Shown piece after piece: positions 32,673 through 41,511 of a stretch of DNA of 57,095 bases. This DNA is from Oscillospiraceae bacterium (GTDB lineage Bacteria; Bacillota; Clostridia; Oscillospirales; Oscillospiraceae), in the NCBI GenBank assembly GCA_017522015.1, contig JAFXAW010000011.1, forward strand, positions 1 through 57,095, given 5' to 3'. How positions within the stretch are numbered: the first letter of the stretch is position 1; each line of letters starts with the position of its first letter. The translations under genes were made by a program, and so were the position numbers. The notes beneath the pieces were generated by a model. The model searched no databases and was not told where the DNA came from. It was given only the letters and a program-made list of their open reading frames with translations.

Positions 32673-33662
32673 ATGAAAAAACTGCTTTCACTCATCCTCG
32701 CAGCGGTACTTTGCCTCTGCCTCGTCGCCTGCGGCGGCGAACCCGCCAAAGACAATAACGATGCAGGTAACGCCGATGGCGAGACCTATACCGTCGGCAT
32801 TTGCCAGTTGCTGCCGCATCCCTCGCTCGACAGCGCAACCCAGGGCTTCAAGGATGCGCTCAAGGAAGCCTTCGGCGACGCCGTTACCTTCAGCGAGGGC
32901 AACGCCGGCGGTGAAGCCACCAACTGCATCACCATCATCGACGGCTTCATCGCAGAGGATGTGGATCTGATCCTCGGCAACGCTACCCTGCCGCTGACGA
33001 CGGCGGCTTCGGCAACGGACACCATCCCGGTTCTGGGCACTTCCGTCACCGACTTTGCCTCCGCGCTGGGCATCACCGATTGGACCGGCACGGTTGGCGG
33101 CAACGTCTCCGGCGCTTCTGACCTTGCCCCGCTGGACGGCCAGGCCGAGGTGCTGCATGAGCTCTTCCCCGATGCGAAGACGGTGGGCCTGCTTTACTGC
33201 TCCGCTGAGGCCAACAGCATCTATCAGGTTGAAAACATCCGGAAGCATCTGGAAGGCTATGGCTACACCTGCACGAACTATGCGTTCAATGACGTGAACG
33301 ACCTTGCCAGCGTCACGCAGACCGCCTGTGACGGTTCGGACGTGATCTACATCCCCACCGACAACGTGGCTGCTGCCAACACCGAGACCATCGCCAACGT
33401 GGTTTTGGCTGCCGGCGTGCCGGTGATCAGCGGTGACGTCAGCACCTGCGGCGCATGCGGCGTGGCAATGCTTGGCATCGACTACTATGACCTTGGCTAC
33501 ACCACCGGTCAGATGGCTGTCCAGATTCTCAAGGGAGAGGCGGACATTTCCACCATGCCTGTCCAGTCCGTCACCGAATTCACCAAGGTTTACAATCCTG
33601 ACAACTGCGCTGCGCTCGACATCACGCCTCCCGAAGGCTACGTGAGCACCGCTGACCTGTAA
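32673..33662 (+). CDS. ABC transporter substrate-binding lipoprotein, predicted phenylalanine/tyrosine
   Basis: 329 aa. The lipobox ends at LVAC with Cys 20. The mature part is the ABC_sub_bind fold seen in TrpX: TYTVGICQLLPHPSLD, DTIPVLGTSVTDFASAL and DVIYIPTDNVAAANTE. It is a paralogue of the protein encoded at 14268-15320. SD AAAGGAG precedes the ATG. The leader peptide, rich in Phe and Tyr codons, suggests aromatic amino acids other than Trp as ligand. Confidence 0.82.
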   Translation: MKKLLSLILAAVLCLCLVACGGEPAKDNNDAGNADGETYTVGICQLLPHPSLDSATQGFKDALKEAFGDAVTFSEGNAGGEATNCITIIDGFIAEDVDLILGNATLPLTTAASATDTIPVLGTSVTDFASALGITDWTGTVGGNVSGASDLAPLDGQAEVLHELFPDAKTVGLLYCSAEANSIYQVENIRKHLEGYGYTCTNYAFNDVNDLASVTQTACDGSDVIYIPTDNVAAANTETIANVVLAAGVPVISGDVSTCGACGVAMLGIDYYDLGYTTGQMAVQILKGEADISTMPVQSVTEFTKVYNPDNCAALDITPPEGYVSTADL

Positions 33663-33758
33663 AAGACTGGTTACAAAAGCAGAGGAGAGGGCATGCCTTT
33701 CCTCTGCTTTCGGGCGTGAAATGCGCCCGCTTTATCACAATTTCCGGAGGAATGGGCT

Positions 33759-34706
33759 TTGGACTTCTTGTTAACATTTCTGCGTGCCACGCCCGGCTCG
33801 ATCGGTCAGGGTCTGATCTGGGGCATAATGGCCATTGGCGTTTACATCACGTATCGTGTCCTTGATATTGCGGACCTGACCGTGGATGGCTCTCTGTGCA
33901 CCGGCGGCGCACTGTGCGTTCTGCTGATTGTCAACGGCGTCAATCCCTGGGTCGCGCTGATCTGCGCTTTCCTTGTCGGCATGCTCGCCGGCCTGATCAC
34001 GGGATTGCTGCACACCGCCTGCGGAATACCGGCCATTTTGTCCGGCATTCTGACGCAGCTGGCGCTGTACTCCGTCAACCTGCGCATTATGGGCTGGGGC
34101 ACCGACGCCGGCACGCAGGCAACGCTGCCGGTCAGCGTGGACAAATTCCCGCTGGTGGTTTCTTCCCGCTTCGTGCGCGAGCTGGGCGTCAAAAACCCGA
34201 TTCTGATGCTCCTTATCCTCACGGTGATTGTGATCGGCGTCCTCTATTGGTTTTTCGGCACGGAGGTTGGCTGCTCGATTCGCGCCACCGGCGCCAATCA
34301 GAACATGGCACGTGCGCAGGGAATCAACACCAACGTCAACAAGGTTGTCGGCCTGATGGTCTCCAACGGTCTTGTTGCCCTTGCCGGCGGCCTTCTGGCA
34401 CAGTATCAGGGCAGCGCCACGATCGACATGGGGCGCGGCGCCATTGTGATCGGACTTGCCGCTGTGATCATCGGCGAAGTCGTTTTCAGCAAGGTTTTCC
34501 GCAATTTTGCCCTGCTGCTGCTTTCCTGCACCTTCGGTGCCATCATTTATTATTTTGTGATCCAGTTCGTGCTGCGGCTGGGCCTCTCCACAACAGATCT
34601 GAAGCTTCTCACTGCCGTTGTGGTGGCGATCTTCCTTGCCGTTCCCTATCTGAAGGGCAGGTATTTCTCAAAATCATCGAAAGCGAGGGCGTCCAGGCAT
34701 GCTTGA
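33759..34706 (+). CDS. ABC transporter permease of the aromatic cassette
   Basis: 315 aa, TTG start with CCGGAGGA 9 bases upstream. It has about 9 membrane segments, with GVYITYRVLDIADLTVDGSLCTGGAL near 27 and EVGCSIRATGANQNMARAQGI near 168, matching the TrpY-type permease at 13281. Its stop overlaps the ATPase start by 8 bp. It lies between the binding protein (97 bp gap) and the ATPase. Confidence 0.85.
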   Translation: MDFLLTFLRATPGSIGQGLIWGIMAIGVYITYRVLDIADLTVDGSLCTGGALCVLLIVNGVNPWVALICAFLVGMLAGLITGLLHTACGIPAILSGILTQLALYSVNLRIMGWGTDAGTQATLPVSVDKFPLVVSSRFVRELGVKNPILMLLILTVIVIGVLYWFFGTEVGCSIRATGANQNMARAQGINTNVNKVVGLMVSNGLVALAGGLLAQYQGSATIDMGRGAIVIGLAAVIIGEVVFSKVFRNFALLLLSCTFGAIIYYFVIQFVLRLGLSTTDLKLLTAVVVAIFLAVPYLKGRYFSKSSKARASRHA

Positions 34707-35493
34707 TGTTCAGAATATCGCTAAGACCTTCAACGCCGGAACGGTCAACGAAAAATGCGCGCTCGACAATCTCTCGCTGCATCTGAATGCCGGGGAGTTT
34801 TGCACGGTCATTGGCGGCAACGGCGCGGGAAAGTCCACGCTGCTCAACGCCGTGGCCGGCGTTTGGCCGGTCGATCGCGGCAGCATCTTCATCGACGGCC
34901 TGGATGTGACGCATCTGCCGGAATACAAGCGCGCAAAGTATATCGGGCGTGTGTTTCAGGATCCGATGACCGGCACGGCCGCCTCCATGCAGATCGAAGA
35001 AAATCTGGCGCTCGCCATGCGTCGCGGAAAAAAGCGTACGCTTCGCCGCGGCATCACAAAAGCAGAGCGTGAAGTGTATTATGAAAAGCTCAAAACGCTG
35101 GGGCTTGGGCTGGAGAGCCGCATGACCGCAAAGGTCGGCCTGCTTTCCGGCGGTCAGCGTCAGGCGCTGACGCTGCTTATGGCCTCGCTTCAGCAGCCGA
35201 AGCTCCTGCTGCTCGACGAGCACACCGCCGCGCTCGATCCGGCGACGGCGGCCAAGGTGCTGGAACTGTCCGACCGGATCGTGCAGGAGAACCAACTCAC
35301 CTGCCTGATGATTACGCACAACATGAGCGACGCCATCCGGCACGGTAACCGGCTGATTATGATGAACAACGGCCGCATTATTCTGGACATCTCGGGCGAA
35401 GAAAAGCGGCATCTCACGAAGTCGGAGCTGCTGGAAAAATTTGCCGAGGTTGCCGGCGTGCAGGAAGAGACCGATTCGGTGCTGCTGTCCTAA
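34699..35493 (+). CDS. ABC transporter ATP-binding protein of the aromatic cassette
   Basis: 264 aa. Walker A GGNGAGKST is near 39, FQDPMTGTAASM near 93, signature LLSGGQRQALTLL near 151, Walker B LLLLDEHTAALDP near 173, and H-loop MITHNMSDAIRHG near 208. It is a close paralogue of TrpZ at 12502. A hairpin (35513-35546, CCCGGC/GCCGGG) follows, with a weak T tract. Confidence 0.86.
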   Translation: MLDVQNIAKTFNAGTVNEKCALDNLSLHLNAGEFCTVIGGNGAGKSTLLNAVAGVWPVDRGSIFIDGLDVTHLPEYKRAKYIGRVFQDPMTGTAASMQIEENLALAMRRGKKRTLRRGITKAEREVYYEKLKTLGLGLESRMTAKVGLLSGGQRQALTLLMASLQQPKLLLLDEHTAALDPATAAKVLELSDRIVQENQLTCLMITHNMSDAIRHGNRLIMMNNGRIILDISGEEKRHLTKSELLEKFAEVAGVQEETDSVLLS

Positions 35494-35602
35494 GAAAATT
35501 ATTTTGATGATTTGCCCGGCTGCATTCTGCATTGGAAGCGGCCGGGTATTATTCAATTCGTTGGATTTAGACAATAAAGATTGCAGAAAGAGCGAAACAC
35601 GA

Positions 35603-36289
35603 GTGAGCAGATCTGTTCTGAAAAAAGCAATTAAGGATACATTTCCTGTTCTGACCGGCTACCTGGTTATCGGACTGAGCTTTGGAATTGTCCTGAGCAG
35701 CAGAGGCTACGGTCCGCTGTGGGCGGCCGGCTCCAGCCTGTTTATTTATGCTGGAACGATGCAGTTCGTGGCGGTGGAGCTGATGTACAGCGGGGCAAGC
35801 CTGCTGACCACGGCGCTGACCACGCTGGCGGTGAATATGCGGCATCTGTTTTACGGGTTGTCCATGATCGAACGCTATCGGGATACGGGAAAAGCCAAGC
35901 CCTATCTGATTTTCGGACTCACCGATGAGACCTTTTCGCTTGTCTGCGCGCCGACAGCGCTGGAACCGGGCAAGGAGAAGCTGTATTACTTCCTGGTTAC
36001 GCTGTTTGACCAGCTCTACTGGGTTCTGGGCTCCGTTCTGGGCTGCGCGCTGGGCTCTGTGCTTCCGTTCAATACGAAAGGCATTGATTTTGCGCTCACG
36101 GCGCTGTTTGTTTCGGTGGTGACCGAGCAGTGGCTCAGCAGCGATGACCATGTCCCGGTGCTGATGAGCATCGGGATCTCGGTGCTGTGCCGGCTGATTT
36201 TCGGAGCGGATCAGTTTCTGATTCCGGCCATCGTGCTGATATGGCTGGGGCTGACCCTCTATCGGAAGAGAGCGGAGGGCAAGGCATGA
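35603..36289 (+). CDS. azlC: AzlC-type branched-chain amino acid transport protein
   Basis: 228 aa from GTG at 35603. The frame is open further up, but the preceding part reads through the ABC gene end and is not AzlC-like. TFPVLTGYLVIGLSFGIVL near 13, SSLFIYAGTMQFVAVELM near 44 and LTTLAVNMRHLFYGLSM near 75 are typical of AzlC. AzlCD export branched-chain amino acids or analogues such as azaleucine. A weak AAAGAG is the only SD, so the start is not certain. Confidence 0.82.
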   Translation: MSRSVLKKAIKDTFPVLTGYLVIGLSFGIVLSSRGYGPLWAAGSSLFIYAGTMQFVAVELMYSGASLLTTALTTLAVNMRHLFYGLSMIERYRDTGKAKPYLIFGLTDETFSLVCAPTALEPGKEKLYYFLVTLFDQLYWVLGSVLGCALGSVLPFNTKGIDFALTALFVSVVTEQWLSSDDHVPVLMSIGISVLCRLIFGADQFLIPAIVLIWLGLTLYRKRAEGKA

Positions 36290-36606
36290 TGCATTCGGTG
36301 CTGATTATTGCGGTCGCCGCGGTGGTGACGGTTGCGCTGCGCTTTTTGCCCTTTGCGCTGTTCGGGGGCAAGCGGGAGACTCCGCCGTACATTCAATATC
36401 TGGGGCGGGTTTTGCCCTGCGCCGTCATGGGAATGCTGGTGATTTACTGCCTGCGGAACATCAATTTTACGGCCTCGCCCTTCGGCGTGCCGGAGCTGAT
36501 TGCCTGCGCAGTGGTGGTTGGCTTGCATATCTGGAAGCGCAGCTCGATTCTGAGCATTCTCGGCGGAACGGCCTGTTATGTGCTGCTGGTGCAGTTCGTG
36601 TTTTGA
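36286..36606 (+). CDS. azlD: AzlD-type branched-chain amino acid transport partner
   Basis: 106 aa, ATGA overlap with azlC. It has four hydrophobic helices. ALRFLPFALFGGKRETPPYIQYLGRVLPCAVMGMLVIYCLRN matches AzlD, including the conserved RxLPFA and the PxxxMxxLVxYCL region. It forms the exporter with AzlC. Confidence 0.88.
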   Translation: MMHSVLIIAVAAVVTVALRFLPFALFGGKRETPPYIQYLGRVLPCAVMGMLVIYCLRNINFTASPFGVPELIACAVVVGLHIWKRSSILSILGGTACYVLLVQFVF

Positions 36607-36633
36607 CACTGCGATTCGGATTTTTGAAAGCAT

Positions 36634-36672
36634 AAAACAAGGAGTGGGATATTTGTCCCACTCCTTGTTTTG
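36634..36672 (+). terminator. Terminator after azlCD
   Basis: AAAACAAGGAGTGGGA pairs with TCCCACTCCTTGTTTT, 16 bp, then GTTATTC. It ends the plus-strand transport block. The rest of the gap to 36844 holds nothing recognisable. Confidence 0.8.
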
Positions 36673-36844
36673 TTATTCTGTACAGTTTTGAAATCAGGCT
36701 TTCTGCGGGGGATGCCGCTTTTCGACGCTCCTTTTGCGCCCGGCTTGGAAAGCTGTTGCAGGCAGCGGGAGACAGGCGCATCCCGCACGTTGGCAGGGGG
36801 CAAAGGCTTTTGCCATTGCAGTTTGCCGCCTGAAAACGAAGACC

Positions 36845-38077
36845 CTATCCGGCCTGGGGGCCCTTGTCCGCGTGGGCGTTGACCCATGCGCGGGAGTGCT
36901 CGACCTGCGCGTCGCTCATGTGGAGGATTGTCTTGTCCTTCACGAGGATGGCCTGCAGCTCCTTGATGTCGACCTCGCCCTTGGCGGCCATCAGCATGGC
37001 GGCTGTGCCGGCAGCCTGGCCGGTCATGGCGCAGGTGGGGATGCCGCGGAAGACGTCGACAAGAATGCGTCCGGCGGCAAAGACATTTTTAACGGCGCTG
37101 CTGCAGAGCTCGCGGAAAGGAACCTCGTAAACGAGACCCTGATCTCCCCGGATTCCGGTGCAGCCGATGGAGTCCTCATACCGGATGCCGGCATCGTTGC
37201 GGCTGGAATTGTGCAGACCGTCGATGCGGCGGGTGGTGCGGAACTGTGCCTGGCTGGGGAAGGAGGTGTAGATCAGGCTGGGATCGCGCTTGAGCCGCTT
37301 CAAAGCCAGCTCGCGGCCGTCCAGCAGGAATCTTGTGGTCTCCTGCACGCTGCAGCCGTGATATTTGCCTTTGTACTCCTCCGGCAGATCGCCGCCGCCG
37401 GCCAGCCCGAGCGCCATCACCTTGACGTACTTCGGCGGAGTGCCGCCGGGGCGGAAAATATTTTCGCTGGTGTCAGACTGGCAGTAAGCCCAGTAAGCAA
37501 GGGTATTGGTTCCGTCGATCAAAGGCGCGCCCGCGTGGAAAAACACGTCCGCGTCGCCGGTGGCGTCCACAACCGCTTTGCAGAGATAGGCCTGTCTGCC
37601 GGATTTGTTTTCCACAATGACCGCCTTGCAGACGTCGCCATCCATAACGACATCACAGACCACGGTGTCCAGCAGCAGATCAATGCCGGCCTCCTTGATC
37701 TTTTCATCCAGCGCCAGCACGAACGCAGGGGCGTTGAAAACGGTTTCATAGCGCTCTTTGGTGTCCGCCTCCATCGGGCCATCCCGCCATGCATCGGGCA
37801 GGCTGTCGTAGCCGTATTGGATGGAGGTGTGGAGGAGCTCCTCGCACAGACCGCCGATGACCTTGTGCCCCATGCCGTCGTCGATGGGGAAGTACAAAAT
37901 CACAAGTCCGGAGGTGGCAAGGCCGCCCAGAACGGTGGTTTTCTCCAGCAGCAGCACGCGGGAGCCGTTTCTCGCCGCGGAAAGCGCTGCGGCAACACCG
38001 GCAACACCGCCGCCGGCGACGATTACGTCATACTCTCCGCAGATTTCGGTTTGCTTATGCTCGGTTATAAACTGCAT
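36845..38077 (-). CDS. FAD-dependent oxidoreductase (FAD_oxidored, PF12831 type)
   Basis: 410 aa from ATG at 38077 (GAGGAG upstream). The FAD-binding motif DVIVAGGGVAGVAAALSAAR is near 17 and VLLLEKTTVLGGLATSG near 41. CKAVVDATGDADVFFHAGA near 170 and the C-terminal VFAAGRILVDVFRGIPTCAMTGQAAGTAAML near 333 are typical of this family. The substrate is unknown; many members sit in gut anaerobe catabolic clusters. It is a single gene with a strong promoter. Confidence 0.8.
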   Translation of the reverse strand: MQFITEHKQTEICGEYDVIVAGGGVAGVAAALSAARNGSRVLLLEKTTVLGGLATSGLVILYFPIDDGMGHKVIGGLCEELLHTSIQYGYDSLPDAWRDGPMEADTKERYETVFNAPAFVLALDEKIKEAGIDLLLDTVVCDVVMDGDVCKAVIVENKSGRQAYLCKAVVDATGDADVFFHAGAPLIDGTNTLAYWAYCQSDTSENIFRPGGTPPKYVKVMALGLAGGGDLPEEYKGKYHGCSVQETTRFLLDGRELALKRLKRDPSLIYTSFPSQAQFRTTRRIDGLHNSSRNDAGIRYEDSIGCTGIRGDQGLVYEVPFRELCSSAVKNVFAAGRILVDVFRGIPTCAMTGQAAGTAAMLMAAKGEVDIKELQAILVKDKTILHMSDAQVEHSRAWVNAHADKGPQAG

Positions 38078-38157
38078 GATCTTTCTCCTCTCTCTCCGTG
38101 AAGCCGGAGGGCAGAATTCGTTCTGCTGCCCGGCCAAAAGTATCCTGTTCTAAAACC

Positions 38158-38186
38158 ATTTTAGCCCATAAGTCATGGACTGTCAA
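38158..38186 (-). promoter_or_regulatory. Sigma-A promoter of the FAD oxidoreductase gene
   Basis: Minus strand TTGACA (38186-38181), 17-bp spacer, TAAAAT (38163-38158). Confidence 0.7.
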
Positions 38187-38250
38187 TCAAACGGAGCCCC
38201 GTTTGCCGCTTCGGAGGCAGCGCTCGGGCGCTGTGACTGGCCTTGCCGTG

Positions 38251-38297
38251 CGAAAAGAAAAAGCTGCCAGACCTTGTGATTGAAAGTCTGTCAGCTT
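38251..38297 (-). terminator. Terminator of the nrdDG operon
   Basis: AAGCTGCCAGAC (38261-38272) pairs with GTCTGTCAGCTT-type sequence ending at 38297 with one mismatch; on the minus strand TTTTTCTTTTC follows. Confidence 0.7.
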
Positions 38298-38373
38298 GAT
38301 TTATCAAAAGTGCTTTGCCGCGCGATGCCCGGGAGAGCGGGCGCGAAAGCCGAAACGAATCGTATTCGCCCGT

Positions 38374-38895
38374 TTACGGCTCCCAAAGGGTCAGCGCGCC
38401 GGTGCTTCGGGTCGCGTTTAAGTCGATCAGCCGCTGGTTGCTGCTGCCGCGAAAGAGCAGGCCGATGTCGTGCAGTGCCTCCTCATACCGGCCGTCCACC
38501 AGCACATCCATCAGCGCGAGCAGTGCATCCGTTGCCTCACAGCGGCAATGCTCCTCCGGCCGGTGCAGCTGCTCATAGGTGAAGCCGGTGAAGCACCAGA
38601 TGCTTTTTTGAGGATAGCGCTCCCTTACCCGGCGCAGGAAGGGCAGCAGCGCGCGCTGATTTTCCGGCTCCATAGGCTCGCCGCCCAAAAGCGTCAGGCC
38701 GCTGATGTAGTCCGGCGAGAGCATATCCAAAAGCGTTTGCTCGGTCTCCTCCGTGAAAGGCTGCCCGTAGCAAAAGTCCCAGGTCTGAGGCTGAAAACAA
38801 TGGGGGCAGTGATTGGTGCAGCCGGATACAAACAGGCTCACCCGAACGCCAATGCCGTTTGCAATATCACAATTTTTGATTTCTCCGTAATACAT
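38374..38895 (-). CDS. nrdG: Anaerobic ribonucleotide reductase activating enzyme NrdG
   Basis: 173 aa from ATG at 38895 (GGAG 5 bases upstream; a GTG at 38901 is in frame). The radical-SAM motif is FVSGCTNHCPHCFQP near 25 (CX3CX2C). LTLLGGEPMEPEN near 70 and IWCFTGFTYEQL near 99 are NrdG-typical. It forms the glycyl radical on NrdD and lies 62 bp downstream of it. Confidence 0.92.
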   Translation of the reverse strand: MYYGEIKNCDIANGIGVRVSLFVSGCTNHCPHCFQPQTWDFCYGQPFTEETEQTLLDMLSPDYISGLTLLGGEPMEPENQRALLPFLRRVRERYPQKSIWCFTGFTYEQLHRPEEHCRCEATDALLALMDVLVDGRYEEALHDIGLLFRGSSNQRLIDLNATRSTGALTLWEP

Positions 38896-38907
38896 AGACA
38901 CTCCATG

Positions 38908-38951
38908 AAAGGAAAGAGCGGCAAAAGCCGCTTCTTTCCTCTTTGTTTTTT
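38908..38951 (-). repeat. Hairpin between nrdD and nrdG
   Basis: GGAAAGAGCGGC and GCCGCTTCTTTCC pair around AAAA. On the minus strand no T run follows; it lies just before the nrdG SD, so it may tune nrdG translation or partly terminate. Confidence 0.5.
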
Positions 38952-38962
38952 ATTCCGGATTA

Positions 38963-41161
38963 TTAAAGATGCAGAACGCGTTCCTTAATCTCCTGCGTGC
39001 GGCCCTGGTTCCAGAACTGCGTGCCGATATAGCCGCAGGTGCGGCGCGCGACGTTCATTTTGTTTTGATCGGTGTTGCCGCATTTGGGGCATTTCCAGAT
39101 GAGCTTGCCGTTCTCTTCCACGATTTCGATCTCGCCGTCCCAGCCGCACTCCTGGCAATAGTCGCTCTTGGTGTTCAACTCGGCGTAGATGATGTTGTCG
39201 TAGATGAACTTCATCACCTGCAGTACGGCCTCGAGGTTGTTTTGCATATTGGGCACCTCGACATAGCTGATCGCACCGCCGGGGGACAGGGCCTGGAACT
39301 GGGATTCGAACTGCAGCTTGGCGAAAGCGTCAATCTCCTCAGAAACATGGACGTGGTAGCTGTTGGTGATGTAGCCCTTGTCCGTCACGCCCTCCACGAT
39401 GCCGAAACGGCGCTGCAGGCACTTGGCAAATTTGTAGGTGGTGGACTCCAGCGGCGTGCCGTAAAGGGAGTAGTCAATATCCTCCGCCTTCTTCCACTCG
39501 GCGCATTTGTCGTTCATCTTCTGCATGACCTGCAGGGCAAAGGGTGTGGCGCTGGGATCGGTGTGGGACTTGCCGGTCATATACCGGACGCATTCGTACA
39601 GCCCCGCATAGCCCAGCGAGATGGTGGAATAGCCGCCGTAGAGCAGCTTGTCGATGGGCTCGCCCTTTTTCAGACGCGCACAGGCACCGTACTGCCACAG
39701 GATGGGCGCCGCGTCGCTGAGCGTGCCCTTCAGGCGCTCGTGACGGCAGCGCAGCGCGCGGTGGCACAGCTCCAGCCGCTGCTCAAAAATATCCCAGAAC
39801 TTTTCGACGTTGCCGCCGGAGGACAGCGCCACATCCGGCAGGTTGATGGTCACAACACCCTGATTGAAGCGGCCGTAATACTTGCGCTTGCCCGGCTCAT
39901 AGTTGCCCGCGTTGGCAATGTTGCCGACACCCGCGGCCGTGAAACGGTCCGGCGTCAGGAAGCTGCGGCAGCCCATGCAGGTGTACACGTCGCCCTTGAG
40001 CTCAAGCATCTTTTTCTCGGAGATATAGTCCGGCACCATGCGCCGTGCCGTGCATTTTGCCGCCAGCTTGGTCAGGTAATAATAGGGGGAATCCTCATGG
40101 ATGTTGTCCTCCTCCAGCGTGTAGATCAGCTTGGGGAAGGCGGGCGTTACCCAGATGCCCTGCTCGTTCTTCACGCCCTGGTAGCGCTGCTCGAGCATTT
40201 CCTCGATAATCAGGGCAAGGTCATGCTTCTCCTGCTCGTTGCGCGCTTCGTTCAGATACATGAAAACCGTGATGAAAGGTGCCTGGCCGTTGGTGGTCAA
40301 AAGGGTTACCACCTGATACTGAATGGTCTGTACACCGCGGCGGATCTCCTCCCGCAGACGGCTTTCCACCACCTGGGCGATCTTTTCCTCGTCGGGCTCT
40401 GCGCCGAGCACTTCGACCTCGGCGAGCACCTGCGCGCGGATCTTCTGACGCGAGACATCGACAAAGGGCGCCAGATGCGTGAGCGAAATGCTCTGGCCGC
40501 CGTATTGGTTGGATGCGACCTGCGCGACGATCTGCGTTGCGATGTTGCAGGCCGTGGCAAAGGAATGCGGCCGCTCGATCAGCGTGTCGGTGATGACCGT
40601 GCCGTTTTGCAGCATGTCCTCCAGATTGACAAGATCGCAGTTGTGCATGTGCTGGGCATAATAGTCCGCGTCATGGAAATGGATGATGCCGTCTTCGTGC
40701 GCGCTGACAATATCCGCTGGGAGCAGGATCCGGTTTGTCAGATCGCGGGAGACTTCGCCCGCCATATAGTCGCGCTGCGTGGAGTTGACCACCGGGTTCT
40801 TGTTGGAGTTCTCCTGCTTGGCCTCCTCGTTGTTGCATTCAATCAGAGAGAGAATCCGGTCGTCCGTGGTGTTGGATTTGCGCACGAGGGAACGGGTGTA
40901 ACGGTATGTAATGTAACGTTTGGCCACCTCAAATGCGCCGTGTGCCATGATCTGACTTTCGACAAAGTCCTGAATCTCCTCCACGGTGGGCGCGCGGTTC
41001 ATACGCTCGCAATCCAGCTCAACCCGCTGGGCAATGCGCTGGATCTGCAAAGGGGTCATGCGCTCCGCCTCTTCCACCACCTCGTTCGCCTGCGTAATGG
41101 CGATGATGATTTTGGTGATGTCAAAATCAACCTCTGTGCCGTTGCGCTTGATAACTCGCAT
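38963..41161 (-). CDS. nrdD: Anaerobic (class III) ribonucleoside-triphosphate reductase NrdD
   Basis: 732 aa from ATG at 41161 with GGAAG upstream. An N-terminal ATP-cone (MRVIKRNGTEVDFDITKI) provides allosteric control. The core has VTINLPDVALSSGGN. The C-terminal zinc site (CQECGWDGE...CPKCGN) and the glycyl-radical segment RRTCGYIGTQF, with the radical Gly at about 710, are intact. It reduces NTPs to dNTPs under anoxia. NrdR boxes lie in its promoter region. It forms an operon with nrdG. Confidence 0.95.
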   Translation of the reverse strand: MRVIKRNGTEVDFDITKIIIAITQANEVVEEAERMTPLQIQRIAQRVELDCERMNRAPTVEEIQDFVESQIMAHGAFEVAKRYITYRYTRSLVRKSNTTDDRILSLIECNNEEAKQENSNKNPVVNSTQRDYMAGEVSRDLTNRILLPADIVSAHEDGIIHFHDADYYAQHMHNCDLVNLEDMLQNGTVITDTLIERPHSFATACNIATQIVAQVASNQYGGQSISLTHLAPFVDVSRQKIRAQVLAEVEVLGAEPDEEKIAQVVESRLREEIRRGVQTIQYQVVTLLTTNGQAPFITVFMYLNEARNEQEKHDLALIIEEMLEQRYQGVKNEQGIWVTPAFPKLIYTLEEDNIHEDSPYYYLTKLAAKCTARRMVPDYISEKKMLELKGDVYTCMGCRSFLTPDRFTAAGVGNIANAGNYEPGKRKYYGRFNQGVVTINLPDVALSSGGNVEKFWDIFEQRLELCHRALRCRHERLKGTLSDAAPILWQYGACARLKKGEPIDKLLYGGYSTISLGYAGLYECVRYMTGKSHTDPSATPFALQVMQKMNDKCAEWKKAEDIDYSLYGTPLESTTYKFAKCLQRRFGIVEGVTDKGYITNSYHVHVSEEIDAFAKLQFESQFQALSPGGAISYVEVPNMQNNLEAVLQVMKFIYDNIIYAELNTKSDYCQECGWDGEIEIVEENGKLIWKCPKCGNTDQNKMNVARRTCGYIGTQFWNQGRTQEIKERVLHL

Positions 41162-41188
41162 ATTGCTTCCCGCCTTCCAAAAAAACAA

Positions 41189-41204
41189 ACACAATATATA
41201 GTGT
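41189..41204. promoter_or_regulatory. NrdR box 1
   Basis: ACACAATATATAGTGT is a 16-bp near-perfect palindrome matching the NrdR consensus. It lies 28 bp upstream of the nrdD start, downstream of the -10. Confidence 0.75.
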
Positions 41205-41221
41205 GTTAAATAAAATTACAA

Positions 41222-41237
41222 CTACATTATATAGGAT
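41222..41237. promoter_or_regulatory. NrdR box 2 (degenerate)
   Basis: CTACATTATATAGGAT matches box 1 at 11 of 16 positions and lies 33 bp away, about three helical turns, overlapping the -10. Confidence 0.5.
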
Positions 41238-41254
41238 TTATTTTACATTTGCAA
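41226..41254 (-). promoter_or_regulatory. Sigma-A promoter of nrdDG
   Basis: Minus strand TTGCAA (41254-41249), 17-bp spacer, TATAAT (41231-41226), inside the NrdR region. Confidence 0.65.
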
Positions 41255-41362
41255 GAGCATTGCACATGAATTTTTCCATAAAAAACGACGACATCCTTGG
41301 TGAATGTGCATTTTTCGAGAAAAAAACCACAGTTTTTCCGAAAACACAAAAATACAAAGATG

Positions 41363-41391
41363 GTGACACATCCCGCTTGCTGTGATAAAAT
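41363..41391 (+). promoter_or_regulatory. Probable promoter of the prepilin-like gene
   Basis: GTGACA (41363-41368), 17-bp spacer, TAAAAT (41386-41391), about 120 bp upstream of the ATG. Confidence 0.5.
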
Positions 41392-41511
41392 GACCTGACT
41401 AAAAATGGGAAAAGAGGGTGCGCTGCGGACGAAGCTGCGCGGCGTTTGTGCTGTTGTTTGCAAAACCCGTTTTTGGCGCCGGGAACATAAAGAACAAGAG
41501 GGGAAAGCCTT

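Noticed and set aside
38969-41209. A 746-aa open frame on the plus strand opposite nrdD
   Set aside because: Shadow of nrdD. The minus-strand translation carries all class III reductase motifs, and the plus-strand product matches nothing.
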